DNA of 64,000 bases from CAILZL01 sp963748005 (GTDB taxonomy: Bacteria > Pseudomonadota > Gammaproteobacteria > Steroidobacterales > Steroidobacteraceae): the NCBI GenBank assembly GCA_963748005.1, contig CAVVHH010000002.1, forward strand, positions 2,604,001-2,668,000. Reading direction: 5' to 3'. A program made the position numbers and the translations under genes. A model generated the notes under the pieces. The model did no database searches, was not told the DNA's origin, and saw nothing but the letters and a program-made list of their open reading frames with translations. Positions within the stretch are counted from its first letter, which is position 1; every line of letters begins with the position of its first letter. This document shows, piece by piece, positions 9,296-17,986 of the stretch.

Positions 9296-9907
9296 ATGAC
9301 AGTGTTGCGTGTGTTTGCCGTTTGTTGCGCCACGTTGCTGATGGCGGTGTGCGTCAGTGCCCAGACACCCATCACAGCCGCAGGTAATGCGGGGCAGGCG
9401 AGAACCCAATCAGCAAACAACGGTGCTGCAGAGCAGGTCGCAAGAGCAGCGGTACGTGGCGTGACGCTTGAGCAGGCTTCCAAAATCATCGATGTCGCCC
9501 TCGCTGAAGCGCGCAAGGGCAAACTCCGACCCATGACGGTGTTGGTGCTCGATGGCGGCGGTGATCTGGTGGCATTCAAGCGCGAAGACCACACGGGCAT
9601 CAATCGCTACAGCATTGCCAACGCCAAGGCTTATGGCTCACTGGTAATGAATCGACCGAGCCGCACCATCGGCGAGATTGGTCGCAACGGTCAGCTGTTC
9701 ATCGAGTCACTGATGGCTTCAACCGATGGTCGTTTGAATCCGAGTCCGGGTGGTGTACTGATCAAGAATGCTGAAGGCTTGATCATTGGTGCGGTGGGCT
9801 CATCGGGCGACGAGTCATACAACGACGAGGCCATTGCCATCGCCGGCGTCAAGGCCGCTGGACTGCTGCCGGAACCTGCTGAGCCGACTCTGCCTGCAAC
9901 TCGTTAA
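9296..9907 (+). CDS. Exported GlcG/HbpS-like heme-binding family protein
   Basis: After a signal peptide (LLMAVCVSAQ) and a low-complexity Ala/Gln linker, residues ~55-195 form a GlcG/HbpS domain (PF03928): GVTLEQASKIIDVALAEARK, MTVLVLDGGGDLVAFKRED, SIANAKAYGSLVMNRPSR, GGVLIKNAEGLIIGAVGSSG and DEAIAIAGVKAAG are the characteristic blocks. Members bind heme or small ligands and are often found near aromatic or glycolate catabolism genes; an exported form would act as a periplasmic binding protein. GGGGAG sits upstream of the ATG. It lies between two carboxylesterase genes, so a role tied to their substrate is possible but not shown. Confidence 0.85.
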   Translation: MTVLRVFAVCCATLLMAVCVSAQTPITAAGNAGQARTQSANNGAAEQVARAAVRGVTLEQASKIIDVALAEARKGKLRPMTVLVLDGGGDLVAFKREDHTGINRYSIANAKAYGSLVMNRPSRTIGEIGRNGQLFIESLMASTDGRLNPSPGGVLIKNAEGLIIGAVGSSGDESYNDEAIAIAGVKAAGLLPEPAEPTLPATR

Positions 9908-9986
9908 GCCGGCGTTCGCGCCTCAAGCGTCGTCCGAAGTCATGTCACGCGTATGAAACAAGATCAGTAAATAAAGGGGAACACTC

Positions 9987-11567
9987 ATGAATGCATCGAT
10001 AGAAGGATCACGCAGAATTGGAATCGTTGCTTGTCTGTTGGCGCTGACTTTCAGTACGGCTTATGCGGGATTCATGACGCCCATCGCCGGTGACCCCATC
10101 ACCATTGATGCCGGCAAGGTGGCAGGCACGGTGCTGGAATCGGGCGTGCATGCCTACTTCAGTATTCCCTTTGCTGGCCCGCCGGTTGGTCAGTGGCGTT
10201 GGCGTGCACCGCAGCCGGTCAAGCCGTGGAGTGGCATCTACAACGCGGATTCAATGCGACCCGCCTGTCCATCTCCCGGACAGAACTCATCGGAGCCGAA
10301 AAGCGAAGACTGCCTGAATCTGAATATCTGGATGCCGCCGACCGCCAAGTCTGGCGCAAAACTGCCGGTACTGGTGTGGATTCACGGCGGCGGTTTTCAG
10401 GGTGGTTCGCCCAACATCCCGATGTACTCCGGCGAGCCATTCGCAAAGAAGGGACTCATTTACGTCGGTATTTCTTATCGACTGGGCGTATTCGGTTTCC
10501 TGGCGCATCCGGAACTTACCAGGGAAGCGGGCAAGGGCGCGCCGGGCAACTGGGGCATGCTCGACCAGATCGCAGCGCTGCAGTGGGTGCAACGGAACAT
10601 TGCGGTGTTCGGTGGCGATCCGGCGAACGTCACGCTGATTGGCGAATCAGCCGGCTCGGAGTCGATACATTTACTGCAGGCTAGCCCGCTGGCCAGGGGA
10701 CTGTTTGCGCGGGTCAGCGGCTGGAGCGGCGCGATCACACCGCCGGGCAATCAGATGGTGCCGACGCTGTCGGAGGCCGAAGCTCAGGGATTGAAGTTTC
10801 AGGCGGCGCTGCACGTAAACAATCTCGCCGAGATGCGTGCGCTACCCTGGGACCGACTGCCCCCGGCTGTGGGTGATCTGCGTGTGCGGCGCCCGGTACT
10901 GGATGGTGTGTTCTTGCCGCAGTTGCCCGTGGATATTTTTCGCGCCGGCAAACAGAACGATGTACCCATCTACGTGTCGTCGACGGCCAAGGACAAAGGT
11001 GGCAGCGATGAATTCTACGAAGTCAAGACACTGATGGACCTGCAAGTATTGGCCAAACAAGCTTTCGCTGATCAAGCGGACGAATTCTTCAAACTGTTTC
11101 CCGCCAGCAATGACGCTGAGGCGGTAAAGCAAGCGCAGGTGGTGGTTGCCGGCAATGGCTTCGGCATCAGCAATCGCGATTGGGCCAGACAGCAGACTCT
11201 AAGTGGCAAACAGCCGGCTTATCTTGCGCAGTTTGCGCGTGTTTCACCGTATCCTCCGGGCGCAACGGGCCGCTTCACCATCGGTGCGGCGCACTCCACG
11301 GATATCGTCTACTGGCTTGGCACGCAGGACACCCAGCCCACCTTCAGATGGACGGCGTGGGATCGGGAGTTGTCGACCAACATGATGGACACGCTGATTG
11401 CCTTTGCGAAGACGGGCAATCCCGCGACGAGTGCCGTCAAGGTGCCGCGTTACGATCCACGCAACGAACAGCGGGTCGTGTATGGCGACAAGATCTGGAT
11501 CGAGAAGCTGGATACCGCCCAGCTTGAATTCCTGCGTGCGCATCCGACTTCGGGCAGCCAGCAATAG
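9987..11567 (+). CDS. Exported type-B carboxylesterase
   Basis: Second type-B carboxylesterase, 526 residues, with signal peptide (CLLALTFSTAYAG). Family blocks: FSIPFAGPPVGQWRW, EDCLNLNIWMPP, oxyanion VLVWIHGGGFQGG, nucleophile elbow LIGESAGSES with Ser221, and histidine block GAAHSTDIVYWLGT. The elbow is the canonical GESAG. AAAGGGGAA precedes the ATG. It ends just before a strong bidirectional hairpin shared with the convergent carboxylesterase at 11698. Its similarity to the 6701 enzyme suggests duplication and divergence of substrate range. Confidence 0.92.
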   Translation: MNASIEGSRRIGIVACLLALTFSTAYAGFMTPIAGDPITIDAGKVAGTVLESGVHAYFSIPFAGPPVGQWRWRAPQPVKPWSGIYNADSMRPACPSPGQNSSEPKSEDCLNLNIWMPPTAKSGAKLPVLVWIHGGGFQGGSPNIPMYSGEPFAKKGLIYVGISYRLGVFGFLAHPELTREAGKGAPGNWGMLDQIAALQWVQRNIAVFGGDPANVTLIGESAGSESIHLLQASPLARGLFARVSGWSGAITPPGNQMVPTLSEAEAQGLKFQAALHVNNLAEMRALPWDRLPPAVGDLRVRRPVLDGVFLPQLPVDIFRAGKQNDVPIYVSSTAKDKGGSDEFYEVKTLMDLQVLAKQAFADQADEFFKLFPASNDAEAVKQAQVVVAGNGFGISNRDWARQQTLSGKQPAYLAQFARVSPYPPGATGRFTIGAAHSTDIVYWLGTQDTQPTFRWTAWDRELSTNMMDTLIAFAKTGNPATSAVKVPRYDPRNEQRVVYGDKIWIEKLDTAQLEFLRAHPTSGSQQ

Positions 11568-11599
11568 TCGTCGCGAGCAAGTGATTGTCGATGACAAAA

Positions 11600-11623
11600 A
11601 AAGCCCCGCGCATGCGGGGCTTT
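11600..11623. terminator. Bidirectional rho-independent terminator
   Basis: A perfect 10-bp stem AAAGCCCCGC/GCGGGGCTTT with a four-base loop lies between the convergent carboxylesterase genes. On the plus strand it is followed by TTTGTGTTTT, and on the minus strand by a run of seven T, so it can stop transcription from both sides. Confidence 0.9.
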
Positions 11624-11697
11624 GTGTTTTGTTGTGACTGTTGCTGAATCTTGCGTTGCGGGCTGATTCAGAGTTCTACGAAGACAGCGTTTTCTTT

Positions 11698-13380
11698 TTA
11701 GCTGTAATTCCGGCTCTTCCAGAACAGATCGATTGCAGCCAGGTCCGAACCGGGATCGATCCGGCAGTTGGTGTCGAACACCATGCCGCTCGTACTCGTC
11801 GGCGTAACCGCCTGCCAGTTGGGCAGTGATTTGATGTTCGGGTTGCCGGTGCGCGCGAATGCCAGCCAGGCATCGGTCATCTTCACCGAGAGTTCACGCG
11901 CGTCCGTCGTCGCGCCCGTGAATTCCGGCGTGCTGTCGCTGTTCTGGAAAACCAGCGGCATTTCGATCTCATGATGCGACATGGCCAGACCGCCGAAATT
12001 TTTACTGCGCCACTGCACCCAGTAGAGATAACTCGGCGCGGCGTGAATGGCGGCACGGTTCTGCGCCACCTTCACACTGTTGGCGCGAAAGCGTCCCATG
12101 GCGCGCGCCATGGCGGAAACTTCGAACGGGTTGGCCTGCGGGAAGGCTGTCCTGTAAATGTTGTAGACCTCGTCGGTGGCGGGCCCGAACATGGAGCGCA
12201 TTTCGTCGCGTGCCTGGGCTTCTTTCATCTGCATGTATTCGGGATGACCGAGTGCCGTGGCGAATTCGTGCAGCGCCGTGCCGATCAGCAGCGGCACATC
12301 CGACGCTACGTTGGGCCGCGTGGGTTCATAAGCCATGGTGCGGCCGTCGACCACTGGACGCCAGGCAATGTCGGGCTTGCCCACGTAGTCGAATCGATCG
12401 CGGCCTTGATTGGCAGTGGCCGCGACTGAGCCTGCTGCACGCGCGATCTGATCTGATGAGAGTTTGTACAGCGCATCCAGATTGGCAGGCGACACGTTCA
12501 CAAGTTTCAGGAACGCATCGGTGCGCGCCGCACCTTCTTCCTTGCTGGCCAGCGGCAAGGGGCCGGCGCTCTGCGCCACGGCACGATTGAACAGCCCTTT
12601 TGCTTCCGGCATCGCGAGCAGCGCAGTGACTTTCGAACCGCCACCGGAATGACCGAAGATCGTCACTTTGTCGGGATCTCCACCAAAGTTATGAATATTC
12701 GTGCGTACCCACTTCAATGCATCGACGACATCCAGCATGCCGACGTTCGCGGAATCCGCAAAGCGCGAACCATACGCCGTGAGATCCAGAAAGCCGAAGG
12801 CGTTGAGGCGATGATTCATGCTGACTACTACGACGTCACCATACTGTGAAAGATTGGTGCCCTCGTAGAACGAGCCCATCAGCGAACTGCCACTGTTGTA
12901 ACCGCCGCCGTGACAGTAGAACAGCACCTGGCGCTTGCGATTGTCGAGGCCGGGCGTCCACACATTCACGCGCAGGCAATCTTCTCCCAGGCGCACCAGC
13001 TGCGAGCCGGAACCGCGAAACGCCATTTCGTCCATGGCCTCGCCGCCACCACCGCCAGAGGTCGGCGGACAGGCAGGCCCCGCGGCGCGTGAACTGCGCA
13101 CACCGCTCCAGGGTTTCACCTTCGTACCGCGCATCCAGCGATCTTCCGGTGCCTTGATCTCGGCGTAGGGAATGCCTTTGAAGATGCGGATGTCGTTATG
13201 AATGTAACCGGCGACCTTGCCGCTCTCGGTGTTGGCGACGGCACTGGTGTCGTCGATGATGTAAGTGTCCTTACCGTGATTTGCGGTGCCAGGAGTTGCC
13301 GAAAAGGCTGGCCGGGCCAGCGCGGCGCCGGCACTCAACAGGGAGTAACGAAGCAGAGTTCGACGATTGAAGCGGCTCAT
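11698..13380 (-). CDS. Tat-exported type-B carboxylesterase, GHSGG subtype
   Basis: 560 residues. The N terminus NRRTLLRYSLLSAGAALA carries a twin-arginine signal. Core blocks are FKGIPYAEIKAPEDRW, EDCLRVNVWTP, oxyanion LFYCHGGGYNSGS, elbow FGHSGGGSKV with Ser245, and histidine block MSHHEIEMPLVFQN. The GHSGG elbow differs from GxSAG of the two esterases upstream and is shared in form with the GQSGG enzyme at 26768, so these two belong to a separate branch. Tat export implies folding before translocation. GGGGA lies upstream of the ATG. The gene converges on the 9987 esterase and shares its terminator. Confidence 0.92.
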   Translation of the reverse strand: MSRFNRRTLLRYSLLSAGAALARPAFSATPGTANHGKDTYIIDDTSAVANTESGKVAGYIHNDIRIFKGIPYAEIKAPEDRWMRGTKVKPWSGVRSSRAAGPACPPTSGGGGGEAMDEMAFRGSGSQLVRLGEDCLRVNVWTPGLDNRKRQVLFYCHGGGYNSGSSLMGSFYEGTNLSQYGDVVVVSMNHRLNAFGFLDLTAYGSRFADSANVGMLDVVDALKWVRTNIHNFGGDPDKVTIFGHSGGGSKVTALLAMPEAKGLFNRAVAQSAGPLPLASKEEGAARTDAFLKLVNVSPANLDALYKLSSDQIARAAGSVAATANQGRDRFDYVGKPDIAWRPVVDGRTMAYEPTRPNVASDVPLLIGTALHEFATALGHPEYMQMKEAQARDEMRSMFGPATDEVYNIYRTAFPQANPFEVSAMARAMGRFRANSVKVAQNRAAIHAAPSYLYWVQWRSKNFGGLAMSHHEIEMPLVFQNSDSTPEFTGATTDARELSVKMTDAWLAFARTGNPNIKSLPNWQAVTPTSTSGMVFDTNCRIDPGSDLAAIDLFWKSRNYS

Positions 13381-13482
13381 TGCGATGTCCCCGGTTTTTA
13401 TTTGAATGAAGCGCTGGATGAAAAAATCAGACGAAGGCTACCTCGTCAGTACTGATGTTTATGCCAGCATCCAGTCAACTGT

Positions 13483-14427
13483 CTATTTATCGATCCGGCC
13501 GTTGCGGTAAATGAATACATTGCCGCGTTTGCCGGTTTCCACAATCTTGGCGCGTACTGCATCCGACGGTGCTTCCTTGATCAAGTCCTTGATCAGACCT
13601 TCATAGGTGGTGGCCTGGGCTTTTTGTCCTTCTGGCGTTCGGCGCGCGCGAAAAGGTATGTCTGCGTTGGTCGCGCCCATGGGGAAGATCACTTTTGGTG
13701 AAAACTTCCTGTCGGCGTACCAGATGCCTTCGGCGATGGTCGCCGGACGATTGCCCGCGCCAGTCTGAAATTCCAGGAAGGCGATGTCGACCTGCGGATT
13801 CTGCTCGGCGATAAAATCGATTTCGCGGTTGAAGCGCTGCTTCATGGCTGCATCGAGTGCGATATGTCCGCCACCATGGAACAACGTCAGTCCATCCACC
13901 TTGACTAGGAAACCCGTCCCGAAAGTCGAAGCCTGCATGGTGGTGATGTCCACGCCTTCGATGGTCTTGTGTTCGCGCGGCTTCATGTACACATATTCGT
14001 GTGCGTCCTGATTAATGATGGGATCCCAGCCGAATACATAGGTGATGGTCCTGATGTAGCGATGCCACGGCCAGATGCCGGTACCGTAGTGCGTATCACC
14101 CATGTCAGTGGTGAACACCATGACGTCCAGATCCTTGATCGTCTCCGGATTGACCACGCCTTCCGACAGCGAGTCGGCCGACTTCGGCAGCACATAGCTG
14201 TTTTCCATGCCCGGATTCAGTGGATCGAAAATCAGCAGATGGTTGCGTGTCTTCACCGCAAAGCTGTCCTGGCCCAGATACCAGATGGTGGCTTCTTTTT
14301 CCGGCATGGTCCGGCGCAGCAGCGCGATGCTGTCGGTGGCCAATGCAGGTGCGTTTTGTGCTGATGTCGCTTGTGATGTGAACGCCAGCAGTGCGCCGAG
14401 CAGTGCAGACAAGATTGGTGATTTCAT
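13483..14427 (-). CDS. Exported MBL-fold paralogue with degenerate metal motif
   Basis: Paralogue of the adjacent 14424 product: the two align through IWYLGQDSFAVKTRNHLLIFD, VVNPETIKDLDVMVF and IRTITYVFGWDP. The start is the ATG at 14427, which overlaps the upstream gene's stop as ATGA and opens a signal peptide (ILSALLGALLAFTSQATSA). The metal-binding loop has decayed: where the neighbour has SHRDGDHYD this one has TDMGDTHYG, and the later YHSGDNAFW becomes FHGGGHIAL, so most usual zinc/manganese ligands are missing. It is intact otherwise and translationally coupled, so it may be a non-catalytic partner or may use different residues. Family resemblance is to UlaG-like lactonases. Confidence 0.85.
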   Translation of the reverse strand: MKSPILSALLGALLAFTSQATSAQNAPALATDSIALLRRTMPEKEATIWYLGQDSFAVKTRNHLLIFDPLNPGMENSYVLPKSADSLSEGVVNPETIKDLDVMVFTTDMGDTHYGTGIWPWHRYIRTITYVFGWDPIINQDAHEYVYMKPREHKTIEGVDITTMQASTFGTGFLVKVDGLTLFHGGGHIALDAAMKQRFNREIDFIAEQNPQVDIAFLEFQTGAGNRPATIAEGIWYADRKFSPKVIFPMGATNADIPFRARRTPEGQKAQATTYEGLIKDLIKEAPSDAVRAKIVETGKRGNVFIYRNGRIDK

Positions 14428-15302
14428 AGAATCTTGCCTCCCTTGTACATGAACACTTCGCCGCGCGTTTCCTTGTCGACAATTCTGGCGCGTTCCGCAT
14501 CCGAAGGCGCGTCCTTGATCAGATCCTTGATCTGCTGATCGGCATTCAGCATGTGCGAGGGGAAAATGTAACGCGCATTCAATTTGTTCGAGGTGTACCA
14601 CAGGCCTTCTTCAAGCTGTGGCCGGTCATTGCCCAGGCGATAGTTGATGAACAGCAGGTCCACGTACGGGGTTCGCTGCGCCAGCCAGTCGATCTGACTC
14701 ATGTAGCGAGCTCGATAGTGCTGCATCCAGAAGGCATTGTCGCCGCTGTGATAAATGACTACGCCATCCACACGGATTACCCAGCTTTCACCCGAGTCGG
14801 TGGAGGGCAGGGTGGTGAATTCGATGTTGCCGACGCGACCGGTTGTCCACGGTTGAACGTGTACATACTTTTCCTGCGGCATCGCCGGTTCCCAGCCCAG
14901 CACATAGGTGATCTTCTTGATGGTGTGCTTCCAGTCCCAGATGACCTTGTCGTAGTGATCGCCGTCGCGATGACTCATGAATACCACCACATCCTGGTCC
15001 TTGAGCTCTTCCGGATTGACAGCGCCGTTCGCCAGCGATGCGTTGGGCGACGGATCGTTCATCGGGTAGTAGTCGAAGATCAGTACATGGGATCTGGTCT
15101 TGATGGCATACGAGTGATGCCCGATGTACCAGATCACCGCATCTTTTTCCGCCACCGGCGTCTTCAGCAGTGTCGCCGTTTCTGCCGGAGTGGATGCCTT
15201 TGATGGTGGCTGGCTGGGAAGAGGTACTTGTTGCGCATTGCCACCTGTACCGGCAAGGTAACTTGCAATCAGTGACAGCGCGATGATCTTTTTTATATTC
15301 AT
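14424..15302 (-). CDS. Exported MBL-fold hydrolase (UlaG-like)
   Basis: 292 residues with a signal peptide (MNIKKIIALSLIASYLAGTG). The fold is recognisable from AVIWYIGHHSYAIKTRSHVL, the metal loop VVFMSHRDGDHYDKVIW, the HSGDN aspartate/histidine and the C-terminal IFPSHM histidine. The canonical HxHxDH appears as HxDxDH, a variant seen among UlaG-type enzymes. It may open a lactone or cleave a phosphoester in the periplasm; the substrate is unknown. It is the first gene of a two-gene minus-strand operon with its paralogue (4-bp ATGA overlap). Confidence 0.85.
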   Translation of the reverse strand: MNIKKIIALSLIASYLAGTGGNAQQVPLPSQPPSKASTPAETATLLKTPVAEKDAVIWYIGHHSYAIKTRSHVLIFDYYPMNDPSPNASLANGAVNPEELKDQDVVVFMSHRDGDHYDKVIWDWKHTIKKITYVLGWEPAMPQEKYVHVQPWTTGRVGNIEFTTLPSTDSGESWVIRVDGVVIYHSGDNAFWMQHYRARYMSQIDWLAQRTPYVDLLFINYRLGNDRPQLEEGLWYTSNKLNARYIFPSHMLNADQQIKDLIKDAPSDAERARIVDKETRGEVFMYKGGKIL

Positions 15303-15627
15303 GTTGTTTTCCAGGCAAGCGCAGCCCCAAGGTCTGGCTCACGAATGTCCCCCAAAAAATCGGCGTACAGCATAACAGGTGTTGTTGGCCGCTGGTTGAT
15401 CCGTGATTGTCCGCGAATTTACGACCTGCGGTAAATGCTTGGGAATTTTCCGCAGACTTCAGCAGAGAAGCTTCGTTAAGAGCCGCCAGGACTGATGATC
15501 CACGACGCTGTCGACGCAGCGGCTGAGCGTGGACCGACCCGAAGCAGCGCATCGGCGCCGCGGGACATTTTATGCATGCCAGCCGACGCTATAATGCCCG
15601 CCCTGTGTTCATAATCAGAGGCTTTCC
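15303..15627. other. Divergent intergenic region between the MBL operon and an SDR gene
   Basis: 325 bases with no open frame worth calling. It must contain the promoters of the minus-strand MBL pair and of the plus-strand SDR gene. A clear TATAAT is at 15590-15595, 32 bases before the SDR ATG; I see no good -35 at the expected distance. Confidence 0.6.
15590..15595 (+). promoter_or_regulatory. Perfect -10 box (TATAAT) for the SDR gene
   Basis: TATAAT lies 32 bases before the ATG at 15628. The -35 candidate (ATTTTA-like) is weak. Confidence 0.5.
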
Positions 15628-16218
15628 ATGCGCATTCTTATTGTTGGCGCCACCGGCGTCATTGGACAGGCCGTTGCAGCAACGTTGGCACCCAGACATG
15701 AATTGCTGCTGGCGAGTCACAGCAAGGCACCGTTGAGGGTTGACATCACCAATCCAGCCTCTATCAGGAGCCTCTATGATTCGGTTGGCAAGGTCGACGC
15801 GGTGATCAGCACGGCCGGTCAGGCGCGCTTGGCTCCATTTGCCAAACTCAGCGATGATGATTTTGCCTTTTCACTGGCCAACAAACTGATGGGACAGGTC
15901 AATCTGGTGCGGTACGGCATGGACCATGTCCGCGACGGCGGTTCATTTACGCTGACCAGCGGCATTCTGGGTTCAAGCCCCATGATCGGCAGCGGCGCCA
16001 TCAGTCTGGTGAATGCGGGTCTTGAAGGTTTCACGCGTTCTGCAGCACTCGAAGCGCCACGTGGCGTTCGCGTCAACATTGTTGCTCCTCCCTGGGTGAC
16101 AGAAACGCTGAAGGCGCTCGGCATGTCACTTGACGGTGGCATGCCAGCGGCCCAGGTGGCCCAGGCCTATGTGCGCGCAGTGGAAGGCACGGGCACCGCA
16201 CAAACCATTGCGCCGTAG
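15628..16218 (+). CDS. Atypical short-chain dehydrogenase lacking the YxxxK pair
   Basis: 196-residue Rossmann protein of the short SDR type recorded in bacterial genomes simply as short chain dehydrogenase. The nucleotide motif GATGVIG is at residues 7-13, STAG replaces NNAG, and LTSGILGS carries the usual serine. In the region where classical SDRs have Y-x3-K followed by AALEGF, this protein has SLVNAGLEGF, so the Tyr is replaced by Ile and the Lys by Asn. Close relatives share this change, so it is a family trait, not a local mutation. It may still bind NAD(P) but must use other residues for catalysis or act as a binding protein. No signal peptide. Confidence 0.85.
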   Translation: MRILIVGATGVIGQAVAATLAPRHELLLASHSKAPLRVDITNPASIRSLYDSVGKVDAVISTAGQARLAPFAKLSDDDFAFSLANKLMGQVNLVRYGMDHVRDGGSFTLTSGILGSSPMIGSGAISLVNAGLEGFTRSAALEAPRGVRVNIVAPPWVTETLKALGMSLDGGMPAAQVAQAYVRAVEGTGTAQTIAP

Positions 16219-16323
16219 CCCGCATACCAGGCACAGGCTCCCGCCACTCACAAGTCGCTGCGGTAGCTGGATACGCGTTTTGTCCGCACAATGTGAATAT
16301 CTATCTGTCAGGTTCCTGCACGC

Positions 16324-16830
16324 ATGTCTGAGCTGAAGCAATACATCACCAGCGTTCCGGATTTTCCCAAGCCCGGCATTCTGTTTCGCGACATCACACC
16401 GCTGTTACGTGCACACTTTGGCGCGACGATCCAGGCGCTGGAGCAGCTGTTCACCGATACCGAGTGGCAACAGTTTGATGCAGTGGCTGGCATCGAGTCG
16501 CGTGGCTTTATCCTGGCTGCAGCGCTGGCAACGCGCAGAAACAAGGGATTTGTGCCCATCCGCAAGCGCGGCAAACTGCCGCCACCGGTGGTGGCTGTGG
16601 CCTATTCGCTGGAATACGGCACCGACATGCTGGAAATGCAACCTGGGACGGGCAGGTTGTTGTTGCTGGACGATGTGATAGCCACGGGCGGTACCTTCAA
16701 AGCCGCAAGCACTGCGTGTGTCGAAGCGGGGTATTCGGTAGCAGGCCTGGCAGCCCTGATCGACTTGAAACTGGTGCCGCCATTCATCTGGCGCGATGTG
16801 CAACTGCGCTCAGTGATGGCTTATGACTGA
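16324..16830 (+). CDS. apt: Adenine phosphoribosyltransferase
   Basis: Converts adenine and PRPP to AMP and pyrophosphate in purine salvage. FPKPGILFRDITPLL at the N terminus, IESRGFILAAALATR, the IRKRGKLP loop and the PRPP-binding LLLLDDVIATGGTFKAA are all diagnostic of Apt. At 168 residues it is slightly shorter than the E. coli enzyme at the C terminus. The stop overlaps the start of the nucleosidase-like gene by eight bases, which suggests translational coupling: the neighbour would free adenine, which Apt then recycles. Confidence 0.93.
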   Translation: MSELKQYITSVPDFPKPGILFRDITPLLRAHFGATIQALEQLFTDTEWQQFDAVAGIESRGFILAAALATRRNKGFVPIRKRGKLPPPVVAVAYSLEYGTDMLEMQPGTGRLLLLDDVIATGGTFKAASTACVEAGYSVAGLAALIDLKLVPPFIWRDVQLRSVMAYD

Positions 16831-17422
16831 ATCGCGTGCGGTGCAGGTGGTGATGGCACTCGCCCAGGAAGGACGGAGTGTCTTCGAGCAGGCCGGCATT
16901 CCTGTGTTGTATACCGGTTTAGGCAAGGTCAATGCGGCCCTGGTGTTGGCACGCCATCTCTCTGAGATGCGCAGCAAGGGTCATGTGCTGCCGATGGTGG
17001 TGAATTTTGGTTCTGCCGGTAGTCGCAAGTTCAACGCCGGTGAGCTGGTGGCCTGTACCCGCTTTGTTCAGCGCGACATGGATGTGAGTGCGCTGGGATT
17101 TGCTCATGGTGTTACGCCATTCGAAGAACTACATCCTGTGCTGCAATTTCCGAATGTGTTTCCGGAGTTGCCAACTGCCACATGCGGCACCGGTGATTCA
17201 TTTGAAACCGGCGCACCTAAAGTTTTCTGCGATGTGGTGGACATGGAAGCCTACGCACTGGCCAAAGTGTGTCGACTTGAAGGCGCGCAGTTCGCCTGTG
17301 CCAAGTTCATCAGCGATGGCGCGGATCACGCCGCGGCGCAGGACTGGCAGGACAATGCGCATAAGGCTGCAGAAGAGTTCCTGCGCCCGTATCGGCAGCT
17401 GCAAACGGGCAGAACGGCATGA
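16823..17422 (+). CDS. Nucleoside phosphorylase/MTA-SAH nucleosidase-like protein
   Basis: 199 residues of the PNP/UDP phosphorylase superfamily. Visible blocks are LYTGLGKVNAALVLARHL, VVNFGSAGSRKFNAGELV, the acidic VDMEAYALAKVC segment that contacts ribose, and KFISDGADHAAAQDW whose Asp acts on the purine. It is shorter than typical MTA/SAH nucleosidases (~230) and begins inside apt, eight bases before its stop. A role in releasing adenine from methylthioadenosine or S-adenosylhomocysteine fits the apt coupling; exact specificity is not determined. Confidence 0.85.
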   Translation: MTESRAVQVVMALAQEGRSVFEQAGIPVLYTGLGKVNAALVLARHLSEMRSKGHVLPMVVNFGSAGSRKFNAGELVACTRFVQRDMDVSALGFAHGVTPFEELHPVLQFPNVFPELPTATCGTGDSFETGAPKVFCDVVDMEAYALAKVCRLEGAQFACAKFISDGADHAAAQDWQDNAHKAAEEFLRPYRQLQTGRTA

Positions 17423-17910
17423 CCCTGCATCCGCGTGCCGCTGAACTGATACAGACGCTGGATTTGCAGCCCCATCCAGAGGGTGGCTTTTATCGCGAGA
17501 TCTTTCGTTCATCAGAATCCGTGACTGTGCAGCAGCAGTCAGTGGTGTGCAGTGCAGTGACCACCATTTATTTTCTGCTCACCGCAGGCGCCTTCAGTCG
17601 CTGGCATCGGGTGAGCTCGGATGAAATCTGGCACTGGTATGAAGGCGAGCCACTGGAGTTGCTGATGTGCCCTCCGGACTTCAGTAGCGTACAGCAGGTC
17701 GCGCTTGGCCGGATCGACACGCAACACGTACAGGTGCACACCGTTCCCGCACACTGGTGGCAGGCGGCGCGACCGCTCGGCGGCTATGCCTTGACGGGTT
17801 GTACGGTTGCGCCGGGATTCGAATTCGAGGATTTTTCCTTTCTTGCTGATAATCACGCGGCAGCTGCCCGACTGTGTGCGCTGGCGGAACGACATCGGAC
17901 TTTTCTGTAG
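17419..17910 (+). CDS. Cupin-domain protein, DUF985 family
   Basis: 163-residue RmlC-like cupin of the DUF985 (PF06172) type. LDLQPHPEGGFYREIFRS is the signature start, followed by TTIYFLLTAGAFSRWHRV, DEIWHWYEGEPLEL, and a C-terminal GYALTGCTVAPGFEFEDF. Some relatives bind or isomerise sugar-like compounds; the biochemical role is not established. The ATG overlaps the nucleosidase stop by four bases (ATGA), so apt, the nucleosidase and this gene form one coupled operon. Confidence 0.88.
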   Translation: MTLHPRAAELIQTLDLQPHPEGGFYREIFRSSESVTVQQQSVVCSAVTTIYFLLTAGAFSRWHRVSSDEIWHWYEGEPLELLMCPPDFSSVQQVALGRIDTQHVQVHTVPAHWWQAARPLGGYALTGCTVAPGFEFEDFSFLADNHAAAARLCALAERHRTFL

Positions 17911-17986
17911 ACGGAATCCATAGCGCGCTGGGTTGTGCTGGTTTCTGTGGCTCACATTTAACTGCCTCTATTGAAGACACAACATC

